Assembly: GCF_000378765.1 (NCBI RefSeq)
Contig: NZ_KB905343.1
Span: forward strand, 339,530-403,529
Source: Psychroflexus tropicus DSM 15496
GTDB lineage: Bacteria; Bacteroidota; Bacteroidia; Flavobacteriales; Flavobacteriaceae
Reading direction: 5' to 3'
Length of the DNA stretch: 64,000 bases
This document shows positions 1-8,282 of this stretch, piece after piece; position 1 is the first letter of the stretch; every line of letters begins with the position of its first letter. The notes under the pieces are model-generated. The model saw nothing but the letters and a program-made list of their open reading frames with translations, ran no database searches and was not told where the DNA came from. The position numbers and the translations under genes are program-made.

Positions 1-11
1 TTTGTACTCAT
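1..11 (-). CDS. Possible 5' end of a divergent gene cut by the window edge
   Basis: An ATG on the minus strand at 11-9 opens a frame reading Met-Ser-Thr before the sequence ends. A Bacteroidota-type -7 element (TATTTTTG on the minus strand, bases 32-39) lies about 20 bases upstream. In many Flavobacteria birA is divergent from rsfS, so that would be the expected neighbour, but three codons cannot prove it. Confidence 0.3.
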
Positions 12-99
12 TAAAAATTTTAATTTTAACGCAAAAATAGGTTATTAATCCCTTTTTTTGCGCCAGTTAACAAAAGATTATTCGATATCTAATCATTAT

Positions 100-831
100 A
101 TGATAGTAGTCAAAGTTGATGCCATAAGTTCTACTAATGCATTTTTAAAAGAATATATTAAAACTCATTCTGAGAAAAAAATGTACTGTATAAGTGCCTT
201 TCACCAAACCACTGGTAAAGGCCAAAGAGGCACGATCTGGTCTACCGAAGCTGGAAAAAACTTAACATTTAGCGTGTATCTCCCTGGCATTCGTAACATA
301 CACCAAAACACATTTAAGTTGAGTGCGCTTGTTGCTTTAGCACTTACAAAAGTGCTAGAAAGGCATGACATTCCTAAACTTTCCATTAAATGGCCAAACG
401 ACATCCTGTCACGTCAATATAAAATAGGAGGGATTCTTATTGAAAATATGATGACCCAAAATAAAGATGGAGCCAGTATAATAGGAATTGGATTAAATGT
501 AAATCAAACCTACTTTCCTGAGGTTCCTAAAGCATCATCTTTAAAATCAATTATGAATGCAAGCTTTAATTTAGATGAACTGCTAAATGAAATTTTAATA
601 GAAATGGAAAGTATTCCAAATCAATTTAATACATTGAGCTACTCCGATGTGATTAAAGACTACTATAAGCGACTTTTCAAATACAAGGCTGTAAGCATGT
701 TTCAATTTCCAAATGGTCAATTACTTCAAGGACTTCTGAGGGGTGTCGATGAGTATGGCAAATTGATAGTAGAATTTGATAATGACCGTGTAGCGAATTT
801 TGATATCAAAGAAATCAAGATGATTTACTAA
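100..831 (+). CDS. birA: Biotin-[acetyl-CoA carboxylase] ligase
   Basis: Attaches biotin to the carrier domain of biotin-dependent carboxylases through biotinyl-5'-AMP in the cytoplasm. The 243-aa frame has the family's N-terminal substrate signature SSTNAFLKE, the loop GKGQRGTIW that closes over biotinyl-AMP, the core motif SIKWPNDIL and the segment KIGGILIE. It begins directly with the catalytic domain and lacks the N-terminal winged-helix of E. coli BirA, so it should be a ligase only, not a repressor. The frame can extend to a TTG at 58, but the ATG at 100 places the SSTN motif at the usual distance from the N terminus. The C-terminal part resembles the small SH3-like domain of the family. 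It converges on the PagL-like gene. Confidence 0.95.
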   Translation: MIVVKVDAISSTNAFLKEYIKTHSEKKMYCISAFHQTTGKGQRGTIWSTEAGKNLTFSVYLPGIRNIHQNTFKLSALVALALTKVLERHDIPKLSIKWPNDILSRQYKIGGILIENMMTQNKDGASIIGIGLNVNQTYFPEVPKASSLKSIMNASFNLDELLNEILIEMESIPNQFNTLSYSDVIKDYYKRLFKYKAVSMFQFPNGQLLQGLLRGVDEYGKLIVEFDNDRVANFDIKEIKMIY

Positions 832-855
832 AAGCATGAATATAGGGAATGGATT

Positions 856-1941
856 CTAAAATGTATATCCAATTCTTAAGTCAAAGAAATCGGCAACATG
901 TCCATGAGCTTTTAGATTGACTCCTGCAAACAGGTGTTTTGTAAAATTATAGGTAATCCCATAGCGTTGATAAATATCGTTTCTCACGTTAAAGTCTTTA
1001 TAGTAGTAAATTCCAAACTGCTGACTAAAAGTCACCTTTCCAAGCCAAAACTCATGACCCAAGAGTCCTGCAGCCTGAATAAAATTGTTATCTAATCCAT
1101 TAAGCCGAATATTTTCACGTCTGGCGTAGTCCAGAATTAATTCTGTACCCAAAGACAGGGCACTTCTTTTACCAATCCATCTACTATATTGTCCTGACAC
1201 TCCAAAAACGTAAAAGGTTTCCTGTTGTTCAAGATCAATATCATTCCAGCTTGAAAAATAAGCTAAACTTATCCTGGACTTTGTTTCAGGAGGCTGCCGG
1301 TTTTCTATTTTTTGGAAATCTGGATACTCTACAGCTTCAAGGCTTTTGTTCAGACTCAAGTTGAGTGAAGGAAAATTCAAACCTTTATTGGGCGACTTTA
1401 CTCCTCCGTTGGAAGTGTGATTGTATTTTATGAGCATACCAACATCCAATTGCTCTGTAAGCCGGTAATTTAAACCCATCCCAACCATAATTGCAAAGCT
1501 TAGGTCGGTACTATAGGAAAGATTATCGGGATTGTTCTCCACGTCATAAGGATTGCTTAGGTAGGCTCCACCTAATCCAGCTCTGAATTTTAAATTAAGC
1601 CTTTTGTGAGTCCTGAAGTAAGGTTCTACAAAGCCCATTGCAAGTAAACCATTGCCAAGTATCTCAGGATTATCCCAACGCCAGAAAGCGATTTCAGCTC
1701 CGACTTTAGGAATACAATTACAAAACTCCCAGGCACTTTTAGATAGCAGCATCTTACCCCATTCTAAACCTATACCAATAGGAAAGGCATCATCAAAAGC
1801 TCTGAGATTCTCGGAGTGTTTTAAAATATAACCATAATCAAAATTAACTCCAAGACTTGTTTTGGTGTTCTTAGGCTCTACCTGAGCCAAAGAGTTAAAA
1901 CTAAGTAATGAAATGATTACTGCACAAATAAGTTTTTTCAT
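856..1941 (-). CDS. PagL-like acyloxyacyl hydrolase, outer-membrane beta-barrel
   Basis: A 361-aa secreted protein with a signal peptide (KKLICAVIISLLSFNSLAQ) and a terminal aromatic residue (IGYTF), typical of an outer-membrane barrel. Mid-protein it carries the PagL-family signature YNHTSNGG followed by PNKGLN, with the His-Ser pair of the lipid A 3-O-deacylase active site. The likely role is removal of an ester-linked acyl chain from lipid A. It is longer than the classic PagL barrel of about 150 residues: the N-terminal half is PagL-like and the C-terminal half reads as more barrel strands. The start at 1941 (MKKL) is preferred over the one three codons upstream. Substrate is inferred from the motif. 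Confidence 0.75.
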   Translation of the reverse strand: MKKLICAVIISLLSFNSLAQVEPKNTKTSLGVNFDYGYILKHSENLRAFDDAFPIGIGLEWGKMLLSKSAWEFCNCIPKVGAEIAFWRWDNPEILGNGLLAMGFVEPYFRTHKRLNLKFRAGLGGAYLSNPYDVENNPDNLSYSTDLSFAIMVGMGLNYRLTEQLDVGMLIKYNHTSNGGVKSPNKGLNFPSLNLSLNKSLEAVEYPDFQKIENRQPPETKSRISLAYFSSWNDIDLEQQETFYVFGVSGQYSRWIGKRSALSLGTELILDYARRENIRLNGLDNNFIQAAGLLGHEFWLGKVTFSQQFGIYYYKDFNVRNDIYQRYGITYNFTKHLFAGVNLKAHGHVADFFDLRIGYTF

Positions 1942-2097
1942 AATTATCATAATCTAAGCATAAATATAAGGTTAAGATTCTTAGATATTGCTAAGCCATT
2001 ATAATTATACATATCGTCATGCTTAGCCCTAAATTCGAAGTTGAAAAATTAATACAGAAAAAAATAAAACTATTTTATAAATTATAATTGAAATGTG

Positions 2098-2105
2098 TAT
2101 ATTTG
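2098..2105 (+). promoter_or_regulatory. -7 promoter element upstream of rpsU
   Basis: TATATTTG matches the Bacteroidota -7 consensus TAnnTTTG and lies 43 bases before the rpsU start codon. No convincing -33 TTG was found at the expected spacing. Confidence 0.6.
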
Positions 2106-2148
2106 CAATTCCAAAATTTTAAGTCAACAGTAAATAATTAATCATTAT

Positions 2149-2343
2149 ATGTTAGTAGTTAAAGTAAAAGATGGTGAGAAAATTGAAAGAGCTCTAAAAC
2201 GTTTAAAGCGTAAGTTTAGAGATACTAAAGTTCTTCAAACCCTTCGTGACAAAAAACAATTCACGAAAAAATCTGTCGAAAAAAGACAAAATCTTAAAAA
2301 AGCACAATACATCCAGTCCTTGAGAGAGAAGGATAACATGTAA
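2149..2343 (+). CDS. rpsU: 30S ribosomal protein S21
   Basis: A 64-aa basic protein with the S21 pattern: VKDGEKIERALKRLKRKF near the N terminus, the KKQFTKKSVEKR segment, then a C-terminal basic helix ending KKAQYIQSLRE. It belongs to the small ribosomal subunit and acts near the anti-Shine-Dalgarno region of 16S rRNA. Length matches the short Bacteroidota S21. It is monocistronic here, with its own promoter and a strong hairpin terminator 25 bases after the stop. Confidence 0.97.
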   Translation: MLVVKVKDGEKIERALKRLKRKFRDTKVLQTLRDKKQFTKKSVEKRQNLKKAQYIQSLREKDNM

Positions 2344-2367
2344 TTAGATTTTTTTATTTTATATATA

Positions 2368-2398
2368 ACCCTGTGATGAATTATCACAGGGTATTTTT
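2368..2398 (+). terminator. Rho-independent terminator of rpsU
   Basis: Perfect 10-bp stem ACCCTGTGAT / ATCACAGGGT with a 5-base loop (GAATT), followed by ATTTTTGT. It sits between convergent rpsU and the DUF2797 gene. Confidence 0.9.
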
Positions 2399-2400
2399 GT

Positions 2401-3198
2401 TTATGGATGTATCTCAAAGTCGACCACATAGCCTTCACTATTTCTAATATTGAAGACGATGTCGTTTTCAAATATTAAATATTGACCTTTAATCCCTTTT
2501 AGCTTTCCTTTATAGGTGTTATTTTTTTCAAGGTTGAGACTTTTGAGCTTTTTGGGGTAGTCGATCACCGGGAAATTGATTTGGTATTCTTCGCTTGATG
2601 CTAAATAATAATCTGAAGCTTCGTCCGGTATAAATTCTTTCAGCTTTTCTCGTTCCTGGACCAGGTTTTTATCTTCAATCTCATTTTTAAGCATGGTTCT
2701 CCAATTGGTTTTGTCTGCCACGTGTTTTTTTAAAGCTACTTCAGTAATCCCAGCTAAATAGCGATTTGGAGTTTCTAAAATGGCAATAGCCTCATGAGCA
2801 CCTTGATCGATCCACCGGGTTGGAATCTGACTTTTTCGGGTAACTCCCACTTTTATGTTACTAGAGTTAGCCAGGTAAACGATATGGGGTTGTAATTGTA
2901 CTTTTTTCTCATACTCTAAATCCCGGTCTTCTTCATCTAGATGCGCCTTACTCTGTTCGGGATGCATGATCCAATCTCCTGCATTTGGAATCTCCTGAAA
3001 ACAATCATAACAAAACCCCTGTCTAAATATCTTTTTATTTTTTTTACAATTCAGGCACTGGTACTCTACAAAATAAAAAGCTATTTCCCTATCTAGGAGC
3101 TGATTAAGATGGACTACATCGTTCTCAAATTCTAAAAAATAATCGACCTCTTCGTTATTCTCTGTTTTCATTTTCCTTAAGACTCCTCTATATTGCAT
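2401..3198 (-). CDS. DUF2797 family protein with CxxC...CxxC motif
   Basis: A 265-aa soluble protein of unknown function. Two cysteine pairs at about residues 48/51 and 63/66 (CLNC, CYDC) suggest a zinc knuckle. The next segment HIVYLANSSNIKVGVTR, followed by a conserved Arg-Trp (TRWIDQGA), is the most conserved part of DUF2797; it resembles the Y-x-Y ... K-V-G core of GIY-YIG and T5orf172 nuclease-like domains, a resemblance I infer by eye. No signal peptide or membrane segment. It lies alone, divergent from the GH3 gene with 70 bases between the starts. A nucleic-acid-related role is possible but unproven. Confidence 0.85.
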   Translation of the reverse strand: MQYRGVLRKMKTENNEEVDYFLEFENDVVHLNQLLDREIAFYFVEYQCLNCKKNKKIFRQGFCYDCFQEIPNAGDWIMHPEQSKAHLDEEDRDLEYEKKVQLQPHIVYLANSSNIKVGVTRKSQIPTRWIDQGAHEAIAILETPNRYLAGITEVALKKHVADKTNWRTMLKNEIEDKNLVQEREKLKEFIPDEASDYYLASSEEYQINFPVIDYPKKLKSLNLEKNNTYKGKLKGIKGQYLIFENDIVFNIRNSEGYVVDFEIHP

Positions 3199-3205
3199 TT
3201 TTTAT

Positions 3206-3213
3206 TATGTTTG
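3206..3213 (+). promoter_or_regulatory. -7 promoter element upstream of the GH3-family gene
   Basis: TATGTTTG fits TAnnTTTG and lies 55 bases before the GH3 ATG in the divergent intergenic space. Confidence 0.5.
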
Positions 3214-3268
3214 ATAAATTCAAAACCTACTACCTGTAATAGGCTTTCAAATTTAAAGTTGTTAAAAG

Positions 3269-4786
3269 ATGCCCATACCAATTGTTAATTCAATAGCCTC
3301 TTGGATTCTTAAAAAAAGGATTCATCACATGGAATTGTTTAAAAAACATCCAAATGAGGTTCAAAATGAATTATTGATGGACTTATTATCTAAAGCCCAA
3401 AATACGGAAATTGGTAAAATTTATGGCTTTAGTGAAATAAAAAATTACGATACTTTTTCAGTACGTGTCCCTGTTCAATCTTACGAGGATCTGGAAGCTA
3501 CCTTTGAAAGATGCAGACAGGGGGAATCCAACATCATATGGCCCAATCCAATTTCAATGTTTGCTAAATCCAGTGGGACCACAAGTTCCAAAAGTAAATT
3601 TATTCCTGTGAGTCAGGAAGCTTTAGAAGATTGTCATTACGCAGCTAGTAAGGACTTATTATGTATTTATCTCAATAATAATCCGGATTCGAAATTATTT
3701 ACGGGTAAAAGCTTAAGACTGGGTGGGAGTAAGGAAATATATCAAGATAAAGGGACGTCTTATGGAGACTTGTCTGCTTTGCTTATTTATAATATGCCGT
3801 TCTGGGCAAGTTTTAGCAGCACGCCAGGCAATGAGGTCTCATTGATGAGTGATTGGGAAACTAAAATGCAGGCGATTGTAGATGAAACCATCAAAGAAAA
3901 AGTAACGAGTTTGGCAGGAGTTCCTTCCTGGATGCTTGTGCTTTTAAACGATGTCCTAAAAACCACTGGTAAGTCTTCTATCTCAGAAGTTTGGCCAGAT
4001 CTTGAGGTTTATTTTCATGGCGGCGTAAGTTTCGAACCTTACAGAAATCAATATCAAGAGCTCATTCCTTCAAAAAAGATGAAGTATTATGAAATCTACA
4101 ATGCTTCGGAGGGTTTCTTTGCCGTTCAAGATCAAAATGATTCTAATGATTTATTGTTGATGCTGGATTATGGAATTTTCTTTGAATTTATTCCCATGTC
4201 CACTTATGGATCAGCCCAGGAAAAAGTGATAAGCCTGGCTCAAGTTGAAATTGGGAAAAACTACGCTATTGTTATCACCACAAACTCAGGCTTATGGAGG
4301 TATAAAATAGGAGACACGGTTAGATTTACCTCTTTAAATCCTTACCGAATAAGAGTCACAGGTAGAACAAAACATCACATCAATGCCTTTGGTGAAGAAT
4401 TAATCATCGAAAATGCGGAAACAGCCATAAAGAAAACTGCAAGCGAGCTAAACTGTGAGGTGATGGAGTATACGGCAGCTCCTGTATTTATGGAAGGATC
4501 ACAAAAAGGAGCTCACGAGTGGATGCTTGAGTTCAAAACCCCACCAGCTGATCTAGCTGAATTTCAAAAACGTCTAGATTTAAACCTTCAGGCCATCAAT
4601 AGTGACTACGAAGCCAAGCGCTATAATAATATGACTTTAGATCTCTTAAAAATTCATCAGGCTAAACCCAACTTATTTCAATGTTGGTTAAAAACACATA
4701 ACAAATTGGGAGGGCAACATAAAATTCCTAGATTGTCTAATAACAGGCAACACTTAGAGGAATTGTTGGCTCTTAATAAAAATTGA
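3269..4786 (+). CDS. GH3 auxin-responsive-promoter family adenylating enzyme
   Basis: A 505-aa protein of the GH3 branch of the ANL (acyl-CoA synthetase-like) superfamily. Visible signatures are the phosphate-binding loop FAKSSGTTSSKSKFIP near residue 100, the motif YNASEGFFAVQ near residue 280 and the hinge/C-terminal segment LWRYKIGDTVRF followed by GRTKHHINAFGEEL. Plant GH3 enzymes conjugate amino acids to acyl-adenylates; the substrates of bacterial members are unknown, so only ATP-dependent activation of a carboxylate is a reasonable prediction. It leads a run that continues with the small membrane protein (31-base gap) and the Smr protein, probably co-transcribed. Confidence 0.88.
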   Translation: MPIPIVNSIASWILKKRIHHMELFKKHPNEVQNELLMDLLSKAQNTEIGKIYGFSEIKNYDTFSVRVPVQSYEDLEATFERCRQGESNIIWPNPISMFAKSSGTTSSKSKFIPVSQEALEDCHYAASKDLLCIYLNNNPDSKLFTGKSLRLGGSKEIYQDKGTSYGDLSALLIYNMPFWASFSSTPGNEVSLMSDWETKMQAIVDETIKEKVTSLAGVPSWMLVLLNDVLKTTGKSSISEVWPDLEVYFHGGVSFEPYRNQYQELIPSKKMKYYEIYNASEGFFAVQDQNDSNDLLLMLDYGIFFEFIPMSTYGSAQEKVISLAQVEIGKNYAIVITTNSGLWRYKIGDTVRFTSLNPYRIRVTGRTKHHINAFGEELIIENAETAIKKTASELNCEVMEYTAAPVFMEGSQKGAHEWMLEFKTPPADLAEFQKRLDLNLQAINSDYEAKRYNNMTLDLLKIHQAKPNLFQCWLKTHNKLGGQHKIPRLSNNRQHLEELLALNKN

Positions 4787-4817
4787 GTTTATCTTTGTGG
4801 GTTGAAAATTTTCTGTA

Positions 4818-5027
4818 ATGATCAATACCAAAAAACAAGCTATTTATACTGCTTTTATTATCATAGGTGCTATTATGATTATCTATGATTTAACGGGGAA
4901 AAACGAAAATGTTTATCTTAAAGTTGGTGGCCTTGTGGTGTTGATGTTAGGTTTATATAACTCTACCAAACAATGGGCAAGTGATAATCCTAAAGACGAC
5001 GATAATTCCACCTCCGATGAGCAGTAA
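4818..5027 (+). CDS. Small two-helix membrane protein
   Basis: A 69-aa protein with two hydrophobic helices (about residues 8-25 and 35-48) joined by a short loop and ending in an acidic tail (DDDNSTSDEQ). I do not recognise a function. It starts 31 bases after the GH3 stop and its 3' end overlaps the start of the Smr gene by 11 bases, which suggests translational coupling and supports it as a real gene. Confidence 0.75.
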   Translation: MINTKKQAIYTAFIIIGAIMIIYDLTGKNENVYLKVGGLVVLMLGLYNSTKQWASDNPKDDDNSTSDEQ

Positions 5028-5562
5028 GTCTTTTGAAATAGGGGATAAGGTTGAGCTTTTAGACGACGATGTCTCGGGTCATGTCACCTTAGTGGAAAGG
5101 GATGGTATAACTTTTGAAACTTCGGACGGTTTTGAAATGAAAGTGCCCTCAAACCTGCTTGTCAAGATCAAAGGAAATCTTGATATTGATTTCCAGGATG
5201 ATAATTTGCTTCAGAAAGTAAATTCAGATCTCAACCCTAAAAGAAAAGGACCTTCACCAAAGCCCAAGCGCCAACAGCCTGCCATGGAAGTAGACCTGCA
5301 TATTCACAATCTGGTCGATAAAACCTCGCATCTGAGCAATTATGAAATGCTCAATCTACAGTTGGAGCACAGCAGGCGAAAAATAGATTTTGCCATTGAG
5401 AAACGTATTAAGCGTATTGTGTTTATTCACGGCGTAGGGCAGGGGGTACTAAAAGCTGAACTCCAAACGCTTTTTAGACGCTACGACCAGATAGAAAGTT
5501 ATGATGCCGATTATCAAAAATATGGTTTAGGGGCTACTGAAATTTATATTTACGATAGCTAA
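5017..5562 (+). CDS. Smr-domain protein (DUF2027-like N terminus)
   Basis: A 181-aa protein. The N-terminal ~50 residues (SFEIGDKVELLDDDVSGHV) form a small KOW/Tudor-like beta unit as in DUF2027 proteins. After a basic linker rich in Lys and Pro comes a C-terminal Smr domain: VDLHIHNL at its start, the core FIHGVGQGVLK, and the C-terminal strand TEIYIYD. Smr domains are endonuclease or nucleic-acid-binding modules related to the MutS2 C terminus. A longer frame opens with GTG at 4981, but the ATG at 5017 gives the family N terminus and an 11-base overlap with the upstream gene. Confidence 0.85.
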   Translation: MSSKSFEIGDKVELLDDDVSGHVTLVERDGITFETSDGFEMKVPSNLLVKIKGNLDIDFQDDNLLQKVNSDLNPKRKGPSPKPKRQQPAMEVDLHIHNLVDKTSHLSNYEMLNLQLEHSRRKIDFAIEKRIKRIVFIHGVGQGVLKAELQTLFRRYDQIESYDADYQKYGLGATEIYIYDS

Positions 5563-5596
5563 TTCTCCTTCATTTGTTTAAAACCCAATTTGATTC

Positions 5597-5625
5597 TTTG
5601 TAAACTAGATTAAATCTTAAATTTG
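5597..5625 (+). promoter_or_regulatory. Promoter of the cyclophilin-FKBP gene
   Basis: TTTG at 5597-5600 and TAAATTTG at 5618-5625 are separated by 17 bases, a good Bacteroidota -33/-7 pair. The -7 element contains the TTG at 5623 that would otherwise extend the frame, so translation must start at the ATG at 5641. Confidence 0.75.
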
Positions 5626-5640
5626 CAAAAAAATAAATTT

Positions 5641-6573
5641 ATGGAAAACGGATTATATGCTCATTTTAATACGGCAAAAGGAAAAATCACAGTTAAACTA
5701 ACTCACGATAAAACTCCTGGAACGGTTGGCAACTTTGTTGGACTCGCAGAAGGGAAAATTCAAAATTCAGCTAAAGATCTTGGTACTCCATATTACGACG
5801 GTCTTGTGTTTCACAGAGTGATCGATAATTTTATGATTCAAGGTGGGGATCCTCAAGGTAATGGAACAGGTGGGCCTGGCTATCAGTTTGATGATGAAAT
5901 TCATCCTGAATTGAAACATAATCAATCTGGAGTTTTATCTATGGCTAATGCTGGCCCTGGCACTAACGGGAGTCAATTTTTCATCACGCATGAACCAACA
6001 CCTTGGCTGGATGGCAAGCATACTGTATTTGGTTATGTAGTTCAAGGACAAGACGTTGTCGATAGCATCAAGATGAAAGATGATTTAAATTCAGTAGAAA
6101 TAGAGCGTGTTGGTGAAGAGGCTAAAGCCTTTGATGCAGTGAAAAGTTTTGAAAAATTTAATGCTTCCAAAGCTGAAAGAGAAGCTGAGCTCAAAGCGGA
6201 AGCTGCAAGAAAGTTGGATGAAATTTCAAAAAGTTATAAGGAAACTGAAAGCGGTTTGCGCTATCAAATCATCAACAAAGGTTCTGGGGCGAAACCAAAG
6301 AAAGGCCAAACCGTGAGTGTTCATTACAAGGGAAGCTTGGAGGATGGTACTGTGTTCGATTCATCTTACAAGAGAAAACAACCTATCGAATTTCCTGTAG
6401 GCGCTGGTCATGTTATTGAAGGCTGGGATGAAGGACTGTTATTATTGAATCAAGGGACTAAAGCACAATTTGTCATTCCTCCACACTTAGCTTACGGTGA
6501 TAGAGAAGTGGGTGGAGTGATTCCAGCGAATTCGATTTTAATTTTTGACTTGGAATTGGTGGATATCAAGTAA
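5641..6573 (+). CDS. Cyclophilin-FKBP fusion peptidyl-prolyl isomerase
   Basis: A 310-aa cytoplasmic protein joining two unrelated proline isomerase folds. Residues 1 to ~160 are a cyclophilin ([41 protein letters not shown]). A charged helical linker rich in Ala, Glu and Lys (~165-205) leads to an FKBP domain ([53 protein letters not shown]) at ~205-310. Such dual-family immunophilins, with cyclophilin first, are known from Flavobacteria. There is no signal peptide, so it should act on cytoplasmic clients. It has its own promoter and a long terminator hairpin. Confidence 0.95.
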   Translation: MENGLYAHFNTAKGKITVKLTHDKTPGTVGNFVGLAEGKIQNSAKDLGTPYYDGLVFHRVIDNFMIQGGDPQGNGTGGPGYQFDDEIHPELKHNQSGVLSMANAGPGTNGSQFFITHEPTPWLDGKHTVFGYVVQGQDVVDSIKMKDDLNSVEIERVGEEAKAFDAVKSFEKFNASKAEREAELKAEAARKLDEISKSYKETESGLRYQIINKGSGAKPKKGQTVSVHYKGSLEDGTVFDSSYKRKQPIEFPVGAGHVIEGWDEGLLLLNQGTKAQFVIPPHLAYGDREVGGVIPANSILIFDLELVDIK

Positions 6574-6596
6574 CATATTTCAAAATCTTAGAAAAT

Positions 6597-6655
6597 TTAG
6601 ACCTCACAGTCCCTAATGCATAAGGGACTGTGAGGTCTAATTTTATAGAGTTTTT
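6597..6655. terminator. Long bidirectional terminator hairpin
   Basis: Perfect 18-bp inverted repeat, left arm 6597-6614 and right arm 6623-6640, around an 8-base loop, with T-rich DNA on both sides. It separates the convergent fusion-isomerase gene and serine deaminase and should serve both. Confidence 0.9.
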
Positions 6656-6656
6656 C

Positions 6657-8096
6657 TTAGCAATCACTCATGTTTACTTTAATAGCTAGGCCGCCTTCTG
6701 AGGTCTCTTTATACTTCGACGTCATGTCCTGTGCAGTATCCCACATTGTAGCAATGACTTTATCTAAAGGGACTTTAGCCTTGGTAGCATCAGATTCCAT
6801 AGCGATTTCAGCAGCGTTAATAGCTTTGATGGCTCCCATGGCGTTGCGTTCTATACAGGGGATTTGAACCAGACCTGCAATAGGGTCGCAGGTCATGCCC
6901 AGGTGGTGTTCCATAGCAATTTCACTGGCCATAAGAACCTGCTCTGGTGTACCTCCCATAAGTTCAGTGAGTGCACCGGCAGCCATCGCTGAGGATACTC
7001 CGATTTCTGCCTGACAGCCACCCATTGCCGCAGAGATGGTCGCTCCTTTTTTGAAAAGACTACCTATTTCTCCAGCTACCAGCATAAAGCGCTTTAAATC
7101 CTCAAATGTAGCCGCATGGTTTTCAATTACCATATAATACATCATCACTGCGGGGAGGGTTCCAGAACTCCCATTGGTAGGAGCAGTCACTACTCGACCA
7201 AGTGAAGCATTGACTTCATTAACAGATATAGCAAAACAGCTCACCCATTGTAAAATCTGTCTAAACTTGACCTCTTTTGTCCTTATGGTTTCCAACCATT
7301 CTTGAGGAGTTGTGTAAGTTTCAAATTTGTCTTCTAAGAGTTTTTTGTTCATCTTGGCAGCTCTTCGGCTTACATTAAGACCACCAGGAAGGATACCCTC
7401 GGTATGACAGCCAATATACATGGATTCCAGCATGGTTTCCCAGACCTTCTTTAAGCCAGAATCGATTTCAATTTCATCCCTTAAGGACAATTCATTTTCC
7501 AGCACAATTTCAGAAATTATTTTTTGCTCCCTTTTACAGTGCTCTACCAACTCTAAGGCTGAATTGATCTGAAACGGAAAACTCTTGAATTCTTCTTGTT
7601 TTTGCTTCGCATTTTCACGCTCTTCCTTTACGACAAAGCCTCCCCCAATAGAATAGAATGTCGATTCTACCGTCTCTCCGCTATTTAAATATCCCAGGTA
7701 AGTGATGCCGTTGGGATGAAATTCTTTAAAGTCTTTTTTGAAAACCACATCCTTATCAAAATCAAAAGGGATGAATCTTGAATCATCGAAATTGAGGCGA
7801 CCTTCATTTTTAACTCGATCTATTTCAATATCGATATGACTGATGTCCATTGTGACAGGGTCATGACCACAAAGCCCTAAAATAGCTGCGATATCTGTGG
7901 CATGTCCTTTCCCCGTTAAGGATAAAGAACCATATAAAAGAATTTCGATTTTCTCGATACTATCTATAAGCTTATCCTCTTTTAGCTCATCAATCCAGCG
8001 TTGAGAAGCTCGCCAGGGTCCGAGTGTATGAGAACTCGAGGGACCCACGCCAATTTTCAACATATCAAATACGCTAATACATTCAATTTTTTTCAT
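6657..8096 (-). CDS. sdaA: L-serine ammonia-lyase, single-chain iron-sulfur type
   Basis: A 479-aa enzyme converting L-serine to pyruvate and ammonia. Both parts found as separate alpha and beta subunits elsewhere are in one chain: the beta-like N terminus with [13 protein letters not shown] and the alpha-like C terminus with [15 protein letters not shown]. Cysteines in GGCQAEIG and in the [12 protein letters not shown] segment fit the [4Fe-4S] ligands of this family; GGLNVSRRA is also conserved. The start at 8096 ([12 protein letters not shown]) is preferred over an upstream ATG three codons away. It is monocistronic, facing the fusion-isomerase terminator. Confidence 0.95.
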   Translation of the reverse strand: MKKIECISVFDMLKIGVGPSSSHTLGPWRASQRWIDELKEDKLIDSIEKIEILLYGSLSLTGKGHATDIAAILGLCGHDPVTMDISHIDIEIDRVKNEGRLNFDDSRFIPFDFDKDVVFKKDFKEFHPNGITYLGYLNSGETVESTFYSIGGGFVVKEERENAKQKQEEFKSFPFQINSALELVEHCKREQKIISEIVLENELSLRDEIEIDSGLKKVWETMLESMYIGCHTEGILPGGLNVSRRAAKMNKKLLEDKFETYTTPQEWLETIRTKEVKFRQILQWVSCFAISVNEVNASLGRVVTAPTNGSSGTLPAVMMYYMVIENHAATFEDLKRFMLVAGEIGSLFKKGATISAAMGGCQAEIGVSSAMAAGALTELMGGTPEQVLMASEIAMEHHLGMTCDPIAGLVQIPCIERNAMGAIKAINAAEIAMESDATKAKVPLDKVIATMWDTAQDMTSKYKETSEGGLAIKVNMSDC

Positions 8097-8197
8097 TCGA
8101 TTCAAGCTTTATTTAAGGAATTACAAATATTCAAGTTTTTTTCGAGATTATATTCATAATGCTTCAAAATACTAAGTTATAATCCTAAGGTTTGAAG

Positions 8198-8222
8198 TGA
8201 CAGTATGTCATACCTTTTGTCA
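8198..8222 (+). promoter_or_regulatory. TGACA-N3-TGTCA repeat upstream of dnaK
   Basis: TGACA at 8198-8202 and TGTCA at 8206-8210 form an inverted repeat with a 3-base spacer; TGTCA occurs again at 8218-8222. It is 60-85 bases before the dnaK start, where no normal TAnnTTTG element was found, so it may mark a stress-specific promoter or operator. Confidence 0.45.
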
Positions 8223-8282
8223 TGGCATAAAGATTGACTTTTGTATAGCAAATACAAATATTAAGAACGAAAACTAATAATT

